Assembly (NCBI RefSeq): GCF_024868665.1
Contig: NC_079890.1
Span: 98,874-162,873, forward strand
Direction: 5' to 3'
Length of the DNA: 64,000 nt
DNA from: Triplophysa rosa
Taxonomy: Eukaryota > Chordata > Actinopteri > Cypriniformes > Nemacheilidae
The notes beneath the pieces were generated by a model. The model was not told the DNA's origin and ran no database searches. It was given only the letters and a program-made list of their open reading frames with translations. Positions 43,875-53,248 of the stretch are shown here, one piece after another. Made by a program: the position numbers and the translations under genes. How positions within the stretch are numbered: the stretch's first letter is position 1; each line of letters opens with the position of its first letter.

Positions 43875-44935
43875 CTAATGAACAGCAGCTACGCTAATTA
43901 TTCTCTTTCTGCCCTCGCCTCGGGATGCCCATCCCGAGGTAGGGAGAGATTCCGCCAGGCCCAGATGAACGTCATATGCCCATCCACAACTAGAGATTAC
44001 GCCAGCTACATCGGAAAATCCCGTGCCATCCTCCTGCGAGAGCCTGCGGACTGACTGACCATCCAGCTCCATCCAAGGCAATTCCATCACCACCCAAGAA
44101 AAAGGCGACCATCTGGCCGGCCCAGCTCAGACAATTCCATCCCCAGCCGAGAGCAAAGACGGACTACCTGTCACATAAATGCTAAATTTACAATACTTGG
44201 TATTTAATGCTAAACTTACATCACACGACAGCAGTTTGAAGTTATGGCTGCACTCAGTGACTTTGATTGGAGGTAGCTGGGTGGGTGTTGTAGGGAGTGG
44301 GGGGGCTTGTTGGTTGTGGTTCGGGGCGTTTCATTTGTTGGGACTGTGTGGGTCTGGTCTGGTTGGTCTTGTTTTGTGGTCGATGTCGGACAACAGAGGA
44401 ATAAAGTTAATTATGCCATTACTACTTTTCCCTGGTTGTTCCTCTGTTGTCTGTTGTTGATCGCGGAATGGGACCGGGTTGGACCTGCACGGTTTCGGCG
44501 GGTGGGGCTTCCTGGGTCGCGGCTCGTGGGCTCTCCCTGTTCTTCGTGGACGTTGCTCGGTGGCTTTGGTCGGGGTCACTGAGTGCAGCTATGACACGTC
44601 AGAGGAGATCTGGCCCTCCCGGCTGAGCCTGGTTTCTCCCGAGGTTTTTTTTTCTCCATTATTCAGCATTGGAGTTTGGGTTCCTCGCCACAGCAGAGCA
44701 GTGCAGTGTTGGCTTGCTCACCGGGAGACTGCATTTATTTATTTATTTATTTATTTATTTATTAGATATTATTTATTATAATGATCTTGCTTGGTCTATA
44801 AACACCATGCACTGTGCTGTGTTTTACCTTTCTGTGTTTTTCTTATTTGCTCCTGTAAAGCTGCTTTGGAACAATGCACATTGTGAAAAGCGCTATATAA
44901 ATAAAATTGAATTGAATTGAATTGAACTAGTTTCT
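43298..44935 (+). mobile_element. L2-clade LINE fragment (L2-B), 3' end
   Basis: 5' truncated inside ORF2 (HISNVTKTAFFHLRN). It has a complete 3' untranslated region containing CTGAGCCTGGTTTCTCCCGA and GGTTTTTTTTTCTCCATT. The 3' end is GCGCTATATAAATAAAATTG followed by a GAATT tandem tail at about 44915-44935. ACTAG occurs near both ends (about 43290 and 44936) and may be a partial target duplication. Confidence 0.85.
44733..44765. repeat. (TTTA)n microsatellite
   Basis: About eight ATTT units within the L2-B 3' untranslated region. Confidence 0.95.
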
Positions 44936-45755
44936 TTTATTGCACTTATGCTTTTTGTTGTCCTTATGTTGTTCCAATTGCTTCCAGTGTTTCCCTCATC
45001 TGTAGGTCGCTCCGTCCATTTGTGATTGCGTGTCCATGCTGTGATGATCGCATTCCATCCATTCACTAACTTACTGTGTCCGAGGCTCTCGATCGCTGCT
45101 TGTCGGGTGTATTATACTTTCTCTTGTTCTGCTGATTAACTTACACATGCTCACTAACAGAAACTGCTATTACAGCAGATAAACGTAAATAATATGACGC
45201 GTCAATGCATTTCACCGACGACGTCGACTCGTCGTTGCAGCCCTATAAGGGACTAAGAAAAATTGTTGTGAAACAGTTTTATATGTTCGAAAAAAACTTT
45301 CCGAAACCTGTATGATCGCCAGGGGAGTGTATCGAGCACAGAAATACTACGTAATACGACCAACTCGTTTTTTGACAAGTTGACCATGTTAAGCATGAGA
45401 AGACAGCACGTTTAACATTGTAAAGAAGTCAGAATGCATGACACACCATTACACCACCCCTTTTTAAGGCAATACTCAAGTATTCAAAGGTTGGGTAATC
45501 ACCAAGTTACACATGCTTGCATTGAAAGAGATCTTTAAATAGAGCAGCTATTCCTCCACCTCCTCTAATAGCTCTTCAGACAATTATAAAAGTAAAGTTT
45601 GGGGGGGCTGATTCATTGAGCATTGTAGCACTACAGCTGTCATCTAACCAAGTTTCATTTAGAAACATGAAGTCCAGGTTGTTACTGGTGATGAGGTCAT
45701 TAAACAAAAAGGATTTGTTTTTTTAGTGAACTGATGTTCAAAAGTGCTAATTTGC

Positions 45756-46360
45756 GAAATGCTGTTAAATGCTGATACGATACAAAATCTTTAAGTATAC
45801 AGCTAAGCACATCTTCGTGTGGATGGCCTCTTAGTTTATAATAAATCGTCAAAAATTCCCATAAGAAATACAAAAAAATGCAGTTTTGAAAAGTACATGT
45901 CAAACGCCAGCTCGCCGTGTTACTCCATTGGCAACTTTGTCTGTTTTTTTACTTTTGGTGAAAAATAAATGTAGCAAAGTTGAATACTCAATTTTTATTC
46001 TACTCAAAGTAAAAGTAAAAGTACCACAAATTATTATACTCAAGAAAGTAAAAAGTATTTACAAAAGTATTTGTAATTAGTTACTTTCCACCTCGGATTC
46101 TGGTAACAGTCATCTTTTCTTCTTCAGCTGTTTTTTTCTGACTCTGTCCCATTGGTCAAGCCATAATTTTGTCATTTCTAGTATTGCATTAGTTTTGTAT
46201 TTCTCATGGGCATTTTTGATGATTTATTATAAACTAAGAGGTCATCCACAAGCAGACGTAAAGATTTTGTATCGTATCGGAATTTCGTCCACACGGATCC
46301 GGCATTTTGGGAGCCGTTTTAAGTTGGTTTAGCGGTTTCGTGCCCAAATGCCTTTTTTAT
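45756..46360. repeat. Inverted repeat pair around a (A/T)-rich repeat
   Basis: About 45780-45880 is the reverse complement of about 46190-46280: TTTTGTATTTCTCATGGGCA, GATTTATTATAAACTAAGAG, GTCATCCACA and AAGATTTTGTATCGTATC are matched on the other side. The right arm continues into CGTCCACACGGATCCGGC, a phrase of a common cyprinid repeat. Between the arms, 45886-46100 reads as a reversed GAGGTGGAAAGTAACTAATT fish repeat, and 46140-46225 resembles an arm of the hairpin element at 5998-6922. Confidence 0.6.
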
Positions 46361-46998
46361 ATTCAGTTATTTTAAAGTGTGTTAAAGTCTACAAACATGA
46401 ATATATTTAGTGCATGTATAGACAATAAACAACGGTATAAAGTACCAACAGCGATTAAACACGAATGGATATGAAATACATGTTGTGCAATTCTTCTTAC
46501 GTGTGTGTGATCTTTCAGATATCCGACTGCTCAGTCTTGAGAAACTCACCCATCAGATCTCTCGACAGACATCACCTCGCGCACTCTGCAATCAAAGCCG
46601 CCCAATCAAGCTCACTCATTCCGCCTATCACTCTGGCTCAGTTTCGCCTGATTGGACGGCTGTGAGCTCGTGTCGACGGGCACAAAGGATGCGGTGGTCT
46701 GGCGGAGAGAGACACCGCAGCAGGTATCTGCACGTCTTTTAATTGTGCTCCCGACTGCGTGAAATCGACATTTTCTGCAGCTTTATGATGGGCTGTCATG
46801 CAGCTGCTGATAGAAGGGGTGTGACGGGGGCGGGGCTTCACACCAGGGGTCTTGGGTAAAGTGCACATGACATTAGAAAAATGAGCGGCTATTATGTGGA
46901 AGGTGGACGCCTTTAAAAATACATTCAACAGACCGCTTTGAAACCAAGAGTGCTTTTAATGACAACTGTGACCAAGACAAACTGACTAAACATTCTAC
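46361..46998. other. Unassigned DNA
   Basis: A moderately GC-rich patch at 46500-46720 includes AGCCGCCCAATCAAG (CCAAT) and CTGATTGGACGG (inverted CCAAT), which could be promoter-like. No exon was recognised. Confidence 0.3.
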
Positions 46999-47053
46999 AG
47001 GCACACACACACACACACACGCACGCACGCACGCACGCACACACGCACGCACG

Positions 47054-47099
<46 letters not shown>

Positions 47100-47108
47100 C
47101 ACACACAC
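46999..47108. repeat. (CA)n/(CGCA)n microsatellite
   Basis: About 110 bp of CA and CGCA units. Confidence 0.96.
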
Positions 47109-47189
47109 TTATTCTGCTGGACCGGAGCAGGTTCAAGGCTGGCTGCATGTGGCAAGAATAAACAACCAGTACATGAGTAATGAATGAGT

Positions 47190-47550
47190 AAAGACTGTGT
47201 CTGTCCCCCGGATTAGCAAACATAAAATAATGCATAAACCTCATGAAAGTAATTTAATAAACGTTAAACAAACTAAACATGAACAAAATACAGATAATCA
47301 ACTGTTACGACTCGGATTGCTAAATATTAGATCTCTCTCTATTAAAGCACTGTTTGTTAACGATATGATAACAGATCATAAAATAGACATGCTCTGTTTG
47401 ACAGAAACATGGCTAAAACCAGATGATTATATTGCTTTAAATGAATCTGTCCCCCAAGATTATTATTATAAACACGAGCCTCGTCTAAAAGGCAGAGGGG
47501 GAGGTGTCGCAGCACTTTACAATAACTCTCTTAGCATTTCCCAGAAGTCG
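47190..47550 (+). mobile_element. L2-C endonuclease fragment, abruptly ended at 47550
   Basis: Homologous to 55886-56245 with few differences, from AGACTGTGTCTGTCCCCC to TTTCCCAGAAGTCG. It encodes the endonuclease N-terminus (LNIRSL, CLTETWLKPDD). In the right-hand copy the next bases are AACTCTAAATATAA. Here the next bases are DIRS sequence, while AACTCTAAATATAA occurs in reverse at 52446, just before the N. Confidence 0.9.
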
Positions 47551-48576
47551 CCCGGCCGATCCCCCTGGCGATGGACCCCCTTTCCCAGGGGAAGGGGCAC
47601 GTTATGGCATACCAGGCAGACCCCTGGAACTTCCATGTCTGAACGGGACGAGGAGATCCTGAGTGGCCCACCCCCTGGGGTTGGGACACCACTCAGACTA
47701 GGGCCTCGGCCACTAGGCGGCTATATGCCCATAAGTGGCGCCTCTTCTCGTCCTGGTGCTCTTCTCGAAGAGAAGGCCCACGGGGTTGCTCGATCGGGAA
47801 CGTGCTGTCCCTTCCTCAAGAGAGACTGGAGAGTAACCTCTCCCCCCTCCACACTGGGAGTGTATGTAGCCGCTACAGCCGCTCATCACGACCCAGTTGC
47901 TGGGAAGCCTCTGGGACAGCACAACCTGGTCATTAGGTTCCTAAGGGGTCGCGAGAAGGCTACCGCCTCATCCGCGCTCCGTACCCTCTTGCGACCTAGG
48001 TGGCGGGCCTCAAGAGCCCCCCCCCCCTTCGAGCCCCTCGGAGCTGCCGCTCTTTCTCACCTCACGATAAAGACGGCTCTCCTGATGGCGCTCACCTCCA
48101 AGAGGGTAGGGGACCTACAAGCACCCGCCGTGTCCACAGATTGCCTAGAACTCTGGCCCGGTGATTCTCACGTTATCCTGAGACCCCGGCCTGGCTACGT
48201 GCCCAAAGTTCCCACCACTACACCGAGAGACCAGGTGGTGAACCTGCAGGCGCTCCTCACCAGGGAGGAAGACCCAACCCCGTCCGTGTTGTTTCCAGTA
48301 CGCGCATTGCGCCTCTACTTGGACCGCACGCAGAGCTTCAGAAGCTCTGAGCAGCTCTTGTCTGTTCTGGAGGTCAGCAGAAGGGGAGGGCTGTCTCCAA
48401 ACAGAGGTGACGCACTGGATCGTGGATGCCGTCACTACGGCATACCGATCTCAAGATCGCCCCTGCCCATTAGGAGTGAGGCACACTCCTCATGGGCACT
48501 GGCTCAGGGCGCCTCTCTGGCAGACATCTGCAGAGCTGCGGGTTGGGCTATGCCCAACACCTTCACGAGATTCTAA
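47197..48576 (+). CDS. Chimeric ORF: L2 endonuclease N-terminus fused to DIRS recombinase
   Basis: The 459-codon frame joins two unrelated retrotransposons exactly at a codon boundary. Residues 1-118 are the start of an L2 ORF2 endonuclease (GLLNIRSL with its metal-site Asn, LTETWL with the catalytic Glu, lacking the later His and Asp blocks). Residues 119-459 come from a DIRS element: first an out-of-frame proline/arginine-rich stretch, then the tyrosine-recombinase domain from about residue 230. There, HLTIKTALLMALTSKRVGDL carries the expected catalytic Arg (residue 303) and the tail reads AQGASLADICRAAGWAMPN. The TAA stop falls where the catalytic Tyr codon is expected, after NTFTRF. Canonical downstream residues (LRVEPVSARVLQG) follow the stop in frame. 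Expression is doubtful; the frame is a by-product of the rearrangement. Confidence 0.6.
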   Translation: MSVPRISKHKIMHKPHESNLINVKQTKHEQNTDNQLLRLGLLNIRSLSIKALFVNDMITDHKIDMLCLTETWLKPDDYIALNESVPQDYYYKHEPRLKGRGGGVAALYNNSLSISQKSPGRSPWRWTPFPRGRGTLWHTRQTPGTSMSERDEEILSGPPPGVGTPLRLGPRPLGGYMPISGASSRPGALLEEKAHGVARSGTCCPFLKRDWRVTSPPSTLGVYVAATAAHHDPVAGKPLGQHNLVIRFLRGREKATASSALRTLLRPRWRASRAPPPFEPLGAAALSHLTIKTALLMALTSKRVGDLQAPAVSTDCLELWPGDSHVILRPRPGYVPKVPTTTPRDQVVNLQALLTREEDPTPSVLFPVRALRLYLDRTQSFRSSEQLLSVLEVSRRGGLSPNRGDALDRGCRHYGIPISRSPLPIRSEAHSSWALAQGASLADICRAAGWAMPNTFTRF

Positions 48577-49709
48577 TGCCTACGCGTGGAACCGGTGTCA
48601 GCCCGCGTCCTGCAGGGCAACGTGTAGGACCGGCAGCCGGTAGGGCGTACGCCTGCGAAAGCCCTTCCCCCTTCCTCTAGGGGGATCAGCGGCTATTACG
48701 CCTCCCTTCTTTGCCCACTGGGTAAAGAACAGGCATTCCACCCATCACTAAGCACCCCCTGGGGGCAGGCTGGGCAGAGCAGCCCTGCCTCCTTAGGTCG
48801 GGGAACAGTTGAGTTATCTACCACATAGCTCTAACCGGACCTAGTGCTCCAGACGTGGTAACACCCCCTCCGTGGGCGGTTTCTGTCTGATGTATCCTCA
48901 TGAATGGTTCCCACCTCAGCAACCCATGACCTCCCTAGGTGGACCTCCACCTTGCGGTTAACTCCTTCAGTCCGCACGTTTTCCCATGAGTTCTCCCCTG
49001 ATGGTGAGACCATGTGGTGTCTGCACTAATTCCTCCCTATGGTAGGATAGTGCTCTCTGTAGCGTTTTTCCCCCAGGGGGGAATAATGCTTACCCAGTGG
49101 CCCTTACGGTGCCGGGCGGCTTCTCGCTGTTAGAGAATTAAGGCCTCCGCCCGTGACGGCCGGTGGCAGGGGCTTCCCACCTTTTTCCAAAAAGCTCTGG
49201 GACCCCTACCTCTCCACTGGACGGTTACAATTTTGAGCTAGCGCTCACGTCTGACTCGCCCAGGCCAGTCAACGTCGCTCCACTAGAGATTGTGACACGG
49301 CACAGCGCTGTGGCATTTTCCATAGGAACCCCATCTGTCGGCTCGACACAACGTTGAGAGACCGACATAAAGGGAACGTCTTGGTTACGGATGTAACCTC
49401 AGTTCCCTGATGGAGGGAACGAGACGTTGTGTCCTTCTTGCCACAACGCTGGCTGCCCGCCGCAGCGGTCGAGGGATGCTCAGGCTCCTCAGACCAAAAG
49501 GTGAATGAATGCAGCACGCCGTCTCCCTTATATACCCAGATATCCGGGGGCGGAGTCCGGCATGCAAATTTCATTTGCCAATTTCATTGGCCTTTTCTAA
49601 ACTAGTCAGAAGTTGATAGGTTCTCAAGAGTGAACCCCATCTGTCGGCTCGACACAACGTCTCGTTCCCTCCATCAGGGAACTGAGGTTACATCCGTAAC
49701 CAAGACGTT
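47551..49709 (+). mobile_element. DIRS-type retrotransposon fragment (left copy)
   Basis: Contains the tyrosine recombinase, a 3' non-coding region and the terminal inverted-repeat complex (49375-49709). It lacks everything upstream of the recombinase region that the right copy retains (RNase H, 60937-61845). It is the exact reverse complement of 58778-60936, as far as checked by eye. Confidence 0.88.
49375..49709. repeat. DIRS terminal complex, left copy
   Basis: A perfect 58-bp inverted repeat pairs 49375-49432 with 49652-49709 (landmark AACGTCTTGGTTACGGATGT). Between the arms a TATA box (TATATAA) lies at 49528-49534 on the minus strand, reading away from the recombinase gene, as expected of an inverted terminal repeat copy at a DIRS 3' end. 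Confidence 0.85.
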
Positions 49710-49837
49710 ATCCAGCTCTATCATCTCAGCTTTTGTCAGGTCGCCGCTTCCCATTCTTTGATGCAACAAGTACATCAGTTGTGTTTTTGGTTCCGGTTGA
49801 TCTAACTAATGCAGCCTAAACCCTCAGAAGATTTATA

Positions 49838-51478
49838 TTATGGAAGAGTAGTGTATGCAAGATTAAAAAGATGCGTCTTTAGTCTAGATTTAAACTGACA
49901 GAGTGTGTCTGCCTCCCGGGCAGTGCAGGGAAGACTATTCCAAAGTTTAGGCGCTAGATAGGAAAAGGATCTACCACCTGCACTTGATTTTGAAATTCTA
50001 GGTATTACCAACTGACAGGACGCCTGAGAGCGTAATGCACGTGAAGGACTGTAATACAAAAGGAGTTCATTCAAGTACTGAGGAGCTAAACCATGTAAGG
50101 CTTTATAGGTAATAAGCAAGATTTTAAAGTTAACGCGATGCTTTATAGGTAACCAGTGCAAGGTTGACAGAACCGGGCTAATATGTTCATACTTTTTTGT
50201 ACGTGTAAGAACTCGAGCTGCCGCGTTTTGGACCAATTGGAGTTTTTGTAATAAGCCTGCAGGGCAACCACCTAACAGTGCATTACAGTAATCTAGTCTT
50301 GATGTCATGAATGCATGAATTAACTTCTCTGCATCTGAGATTGACAGCATATGACGTAGTTTAGATATATTCTTAAGATGGAAAAACGCAATTTTACAGG
50401 TGTTGGCGACGTGGCTCTCAAATGACAGATTACTATCGAATAGAACGCCAAGATTCTTTGCTGACGACGAGGGTTTTATGGAACATCCGTCAATAGTTAA
50501 ACAGTATTCTTGGTTGTTACTTATAGCAGTTTTCGGTCCAATAAGTAACACTTCCGTTTTGTCCGAGTTCAGTAATAAAAAGTTGTTACTCATCCAGTTT
50601 TTTATATCGACTATGCATTCCATTATTCGATGGAACTGCTGTGTTTCATGAGGCTTCGAGGAAATATAAAGTTGAGTATCATCAGCATAACAGTGAAAGC
50701 TAACTCCGTGTCGCTTTATTATATCTCCTAGAGGTAGCATGTATAATGCGAAGAGCAGAGGCCCTAAGACTGAGCCCTGTGGTACACCGTACTGGACTTG
50801 CGATTTGCGTGACACCTCATTGTTTATTGCTACAAATTGAAAACGGTCGGATAAATAAGATTTAAACCATTTCAAAGCTATTCCCTTAATGCCGACATAA
50901 TTTTCGAGTCTATGTAGGAGTGTGCTGTGGTCAATGGTATCGAATGCAGCACTAAGGTCTAGCAGCACCAATAACGAGATACAACCTCGGTCAGACGCCA
51001 ATAGCAGATCATTTGTAACTCTGATCAAAGCAGTCTCTGTACTGTGACATGCTCTAAATCCAGACTGGAATTCTTCATTGATGTCATTCCTTTGGAGGAA
51101 GGAGCATAATTGAGTTGAAACTACTTTTTCCAGAACTTTAGATATGAAAGGTAGATTCGATATAGGCCTGTAGTTCCTTAGTTCTCTAGGGTCGAGTTGG
51201 GGTTTTTTGACAAGGGGCCTTATAACAGCCACCTTATATGCTTTAGGCACATGTCCTAATGTCAGAGATGAGTTAATAATACCAAGAAGAGGATCTATAA
51301 TTTCTGGGAGCATCTCTTTCAGTAGATTTGTAGGTATAGGGTCTAGTATGCATGTTGTTGATTTAGATGATCTAATAATTTTAGACAGCTCATCTTGATC
51401 TACGGTATAAAATAATTGCATTTTCTCCTTAAGGGCGCTGTAGTTAGTTTGTTCAGCGGGTTTCACTTCTGATTGCAT
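49838..51478 (-). CDS. L2-C ORF2 reverse transcriptase (left copy), intact frame
   Basis: A 546-codon frame on the minus strand carries the whole reverse transcriptase in order: YRPISNLPFISKVLEKVV, FQSGFRACHSTETALIRV, LLDLSAAFDTIDH, GVPQGSVLGPLLFALYM, the catalytic YADDTQLY (codons 50678-50689), KNLGVLFDSNLSFESHV, and the L2 tail LQLVQNAAARVLTRTKKYE through QFKSRLKTHLFNLAYTT. It primes at a nicked target and copies LINE RNA. It is one frameshift away from the upstream endonuclease part: the minus strand has one A fewer in a run at about 51483 than the right copy. From 51373 outward it is identical by eye to the right copy, and residues 1-30 differ in several places. Confidence 0.88.
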   Translation of the reverse strand: MQSEVKPAEQTNYSALKEKMQLFYTVDQDELSKIIRSSKSTTCILDPIPTNLLKEMLPEIIDPLLGIINSSLTLGHVPKAYKVAVIRPLVKKPQLDPRELRNYRPISNLPFISKVLEKVVSTQLCSFLQRNDINEEFQSGFRACHSTETALIRVTNDLLLASDRGCISLLVLLDLSAAFDTIDHSTLLHRLENYVGIKGIALKWFKSYLSDRFQFVAINNEVSRKSQVQYGVPQGSVLGPLLFALYMLPLGDIIKRHGVSFHCYADDTQLYISSKPHETQQFHRIMECIVDIKNWMSNNFLLLNSDKTEVLLIGPKTAISNNQEYCLTIDGCSIKPSSSAKNLGVLFDSNLSFESHVANTCKIAFFHLKNISKLRHMLSISDAEKLIHAFMTSRLDYCNALLGGCPAGLLQKLQLVQNAAARVLTRTKKYEHISPVLSTLHWLPIKHRVNFKILLITYKALHGLAPQYLNELLLYYSPSRALRSQASCQLVIPRISKSSAGGRSFSYLAPKLWNSLPCTAREADTLCQFKSRLKTHLFNLAYTTLP

Positions 51479-51480
51479 TG

Positions 51481-52446
51481 TTATAATTTTTCTCTAATAT
51501 CTTGGATTTTATATGTGAAGTAGTTCATAAATTCATCACTGCTATGCTGATATACAGGATCAGAAGTCACTGACGATTTATTTTTTGTTAATTTAGCCAC
51601 CGTGTTAAATAAAAACCTAGGGTTGTGCTGGTTTTCTTCTATTAGTGATGAAAAGTAGGCGGATCTAGAAGTTATTAGGGCTTTCCTGTATTTTCGAATA
51701 CTATCCTTCCATGCTGTACGAAATACCTCTAATTTAGTTTTCTTAAAGTTGCGCTCCATTTTTCGGGCCGCTTTCTTTAGAGCCTGAGTGTGTTCATTAT
51801 ACCACGGTGTGGGGCTGCCATTTTTAATCTTCTTTAAACGTAGTGGAGCAACTTTGTCTAGCGTTACCGAGAAGGTGGAATTAAAATTTTCAGTGGTAAT
51901 GTCAAGATCTTCAACGTTATTTCTCATGATTTGAGACAATTCGGGCAGATTATCGAGAAACGCATCTTTGGTAGTTGAAGTTATTGTTCTACCATATTTG
52001 TAACAATGAGTTTTATTTGCAGCCGTAGGCCAGTGAAGCAAACATAATACCAGATAATGATCCGAAATGTCTTCACTCTGCTGAAGGATTTTAACGTCGT
52101 CCACATTTATACCGTAAGACAGTATTAAATCTAAAGTATGATTACGAAGGTGAGTGGGTCCTGACACATGTTGACTAATGCCCATGGAGTTAAGAGTGTC
52201 TTTGAAAGCCATTCCTAAGGCATCTGTAACGTTATCTACGTGGATGTTAAAGTCACCAACGACAAGGAGTCTATCTGCGGCCAGTACTAGTTCTGATAAG
52301 AACCCACCAAATTCTTTAATAAAATCTGTGTGGTGCCCTGGAGGCCTATATACAATAGCTAGAATCAATTTAAAAAGTGTTTTATCTTTAGTATTAGGTG
52401 TTGAAACATGAAGAACCATGACTTCAAAAGAATTATATTTAGAGTT
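51481..52446 (-). pseudogene. L2-C ORF2 endonuclease C-terminal part (left copy)
   Basis: A continuous minus-strand frame from the N at 52447 (first in-frame ATG at 52419) to a stop at 51481. It shows the endonuclease core blocks AIVYRPPGHHTDF, LLVVGDFNIHVDNV (catalytic Asp/Asn), VSGPTHLRNHTLDLIL and DISDHYLVLCLL (terminal catalytic His), followed by the linker to the reverse transcriptase (PTPWYNEHTQALKKAARKME). The N-terminal endonuclease third is missing here. A matching piece sits inverted at 47190-47550. The stop arises from a 1-base deletion relative to the right copy. Endonuclease plus reverse transcriptase would normally be one protein. Confidence 0.85.
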
Positions 52447-52447
52447 N

Positions 52448-53180
52448 AACTCTTACTATCCTCAGATAAAGATTGGATGCGAGACTCTAATTCTAAGATC
52501 TTCTCTGTCAGCCTAACTATTTCCCTGCATTTATCGCATATAAAAGCCCTCGCAGCTGACAGAGAAGGCTAAGCTAAACATATGACATGAAGTGCAAGTA
52601 ACAATAATAGGAATAGAAGCCATAACTCACCGGGTTTGAAGTGCAATTCCAGCTTACCAAGGTTGCTCGATGGATCGTAGTATACTCGCTTAAAAAGAGA
52701 AACAGTTAGCACTAAAGACAAACAGAGGCAAGATGATATTCCACAGTGTGAACAGAAAGCAAGCTAACACGCTATTGCTATGCTAACGGCGTTAAGTTAA
52801 CTATCACTTTTGGTTTAGACTCTTCCAAGTAAATAACAGGAACAGGGTTATTGAGATATCAGGATAAGTTAGCAACGACAATAATAATTAACGATAATAA
52901 AATACACTAATATTAGAGCAAAGTGGTAAGCGCGCTGATACAAACAAGCTGCCGGCAGCGATGCAGGAAACAGGAAGCAATGCCAGGAAAAAGAACCAAG
53001 AGTTAACGGGATCGGACACTTAATCGAAACAGCAGACGGCACAAATGCGAATCGCGGGTCTAACGCGACTTTCCAGCGGTATGAACAACCCGAAGATCAC
53101 AGAAACTTCAGCGAGCACACTCTCGCTCTCACCTTGATGCTAACGTGCGCACAAAAAAACGTGCGCACATGAAACAAAAG
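52448..53180 (-). pseudogene. L2-C 5' untranslated region and ORF1 N-terminus
   Basis: On the minus strand a long leader (about 53180-52640) precedes an ATG near 52626 that begins MASIPIIVTCTSC. After one frameshift it reads GFICDKCREIVRLTEKI and then LELESRIQSLSEDS up to the N. That is a Cys-pair (zinc-knuckle or PHD-like) followed by a short coiled coil, a usual start for L2/CR1 ORF1 proteins. The right-hand copy takes up at about the point where this one stops (55067), so the two together suggest the full ORF1 layout. The 5' boundary near 53180 is uncertain. Confidence 0.65.
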
Positions 53181-53248
53181 GTTCTGCCATGGCTCTGCCA
53201 CAAGATCAAGAAAAGCAAGACAAGATGGGGCAGAACCATGACAGTTAT

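Larger units (their letters stand above)
42951..45245. mobile_element. 2295-bp hAT with 8-bp TSD, carrying an L2 fragment
   Basis: The ends TAGGGCTGCAAC at 42951 and GTTGCAGCCCTA at 45245 are perfect inverted repeats. The flanks are TAAGGGAC on both sides (42943-42950 and 45246-45253). The hAT's own DNA is about 350 bp on the left and 310 bp on the right; the middle is an L2 LINE fragment (43298-44935). Confidence 0.92.
42467..45460 (+). mobile_element. Repeat X, copy 2, inserted in L2-A and split by a hAT
   Basis: Both sides carry TTTTTAA (42459-42465 and 45461-45467) at a point where the L2-A endonuclease reading (ALK then ASRILFTII) becomes continuous if X is removed. Its sequence mirrors copy 1 at 30406-31072. 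Without the nested hAT it is about 690 bp and non-coding. Confidence 0.75.
39405..45755 (-). mobile_element. L2-clade LINE (L2-A), minus strand, multiply interrupted
   Basis: The 3' end is at about 39405 (the plus strand reads GCAAGGCAAGTTTATTTATG, the complement of a LINE tail ending CTTGCCTTGC). Reverse-transcriptase and endonuclease coding run leftward-to-rightward on the minus strand to about 42450, then resume at about 45469-45700 after repeat X. A 391-bp insertion splits the reverse transcriptase at 40705-41095. The endonuclease remnant near 45690 reads NNLDFMFLNETWL, so the element keeps part of its 5' coding region. Confidence 0.85.
47551..51373 (+). repeat. Left arm of about 3.8-kb inverted duplication
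   Basis: Pairs with 57114-60936. Coordinates of matching features always sum to 108487 (ORF ends 49838/58649, antisense frames 50400/58087 and 51207/57280, the inverted-repeat edges, the junction 47551/60936). So there is no net indel over 3.8 kb, and even an 11-base C/G run is the same length in both arms. Confidence 0.93.
49710..53180 (-). mobile_element. L2-C LINE, left copy, minus strand, with N at 52447
   Basis: Reading the minus strand: 5' untranslated region and ORF1 start (53180-52448), a single N, then ORF2 from mid-endonuclease to the C-terminus (52446-49838) and a 3' region that runs into the DIRS terminus at 49709. About 1.4 kb expected between ORF1 start and mid-endonuclease is missing at the N. 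Confidence 0.85.
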
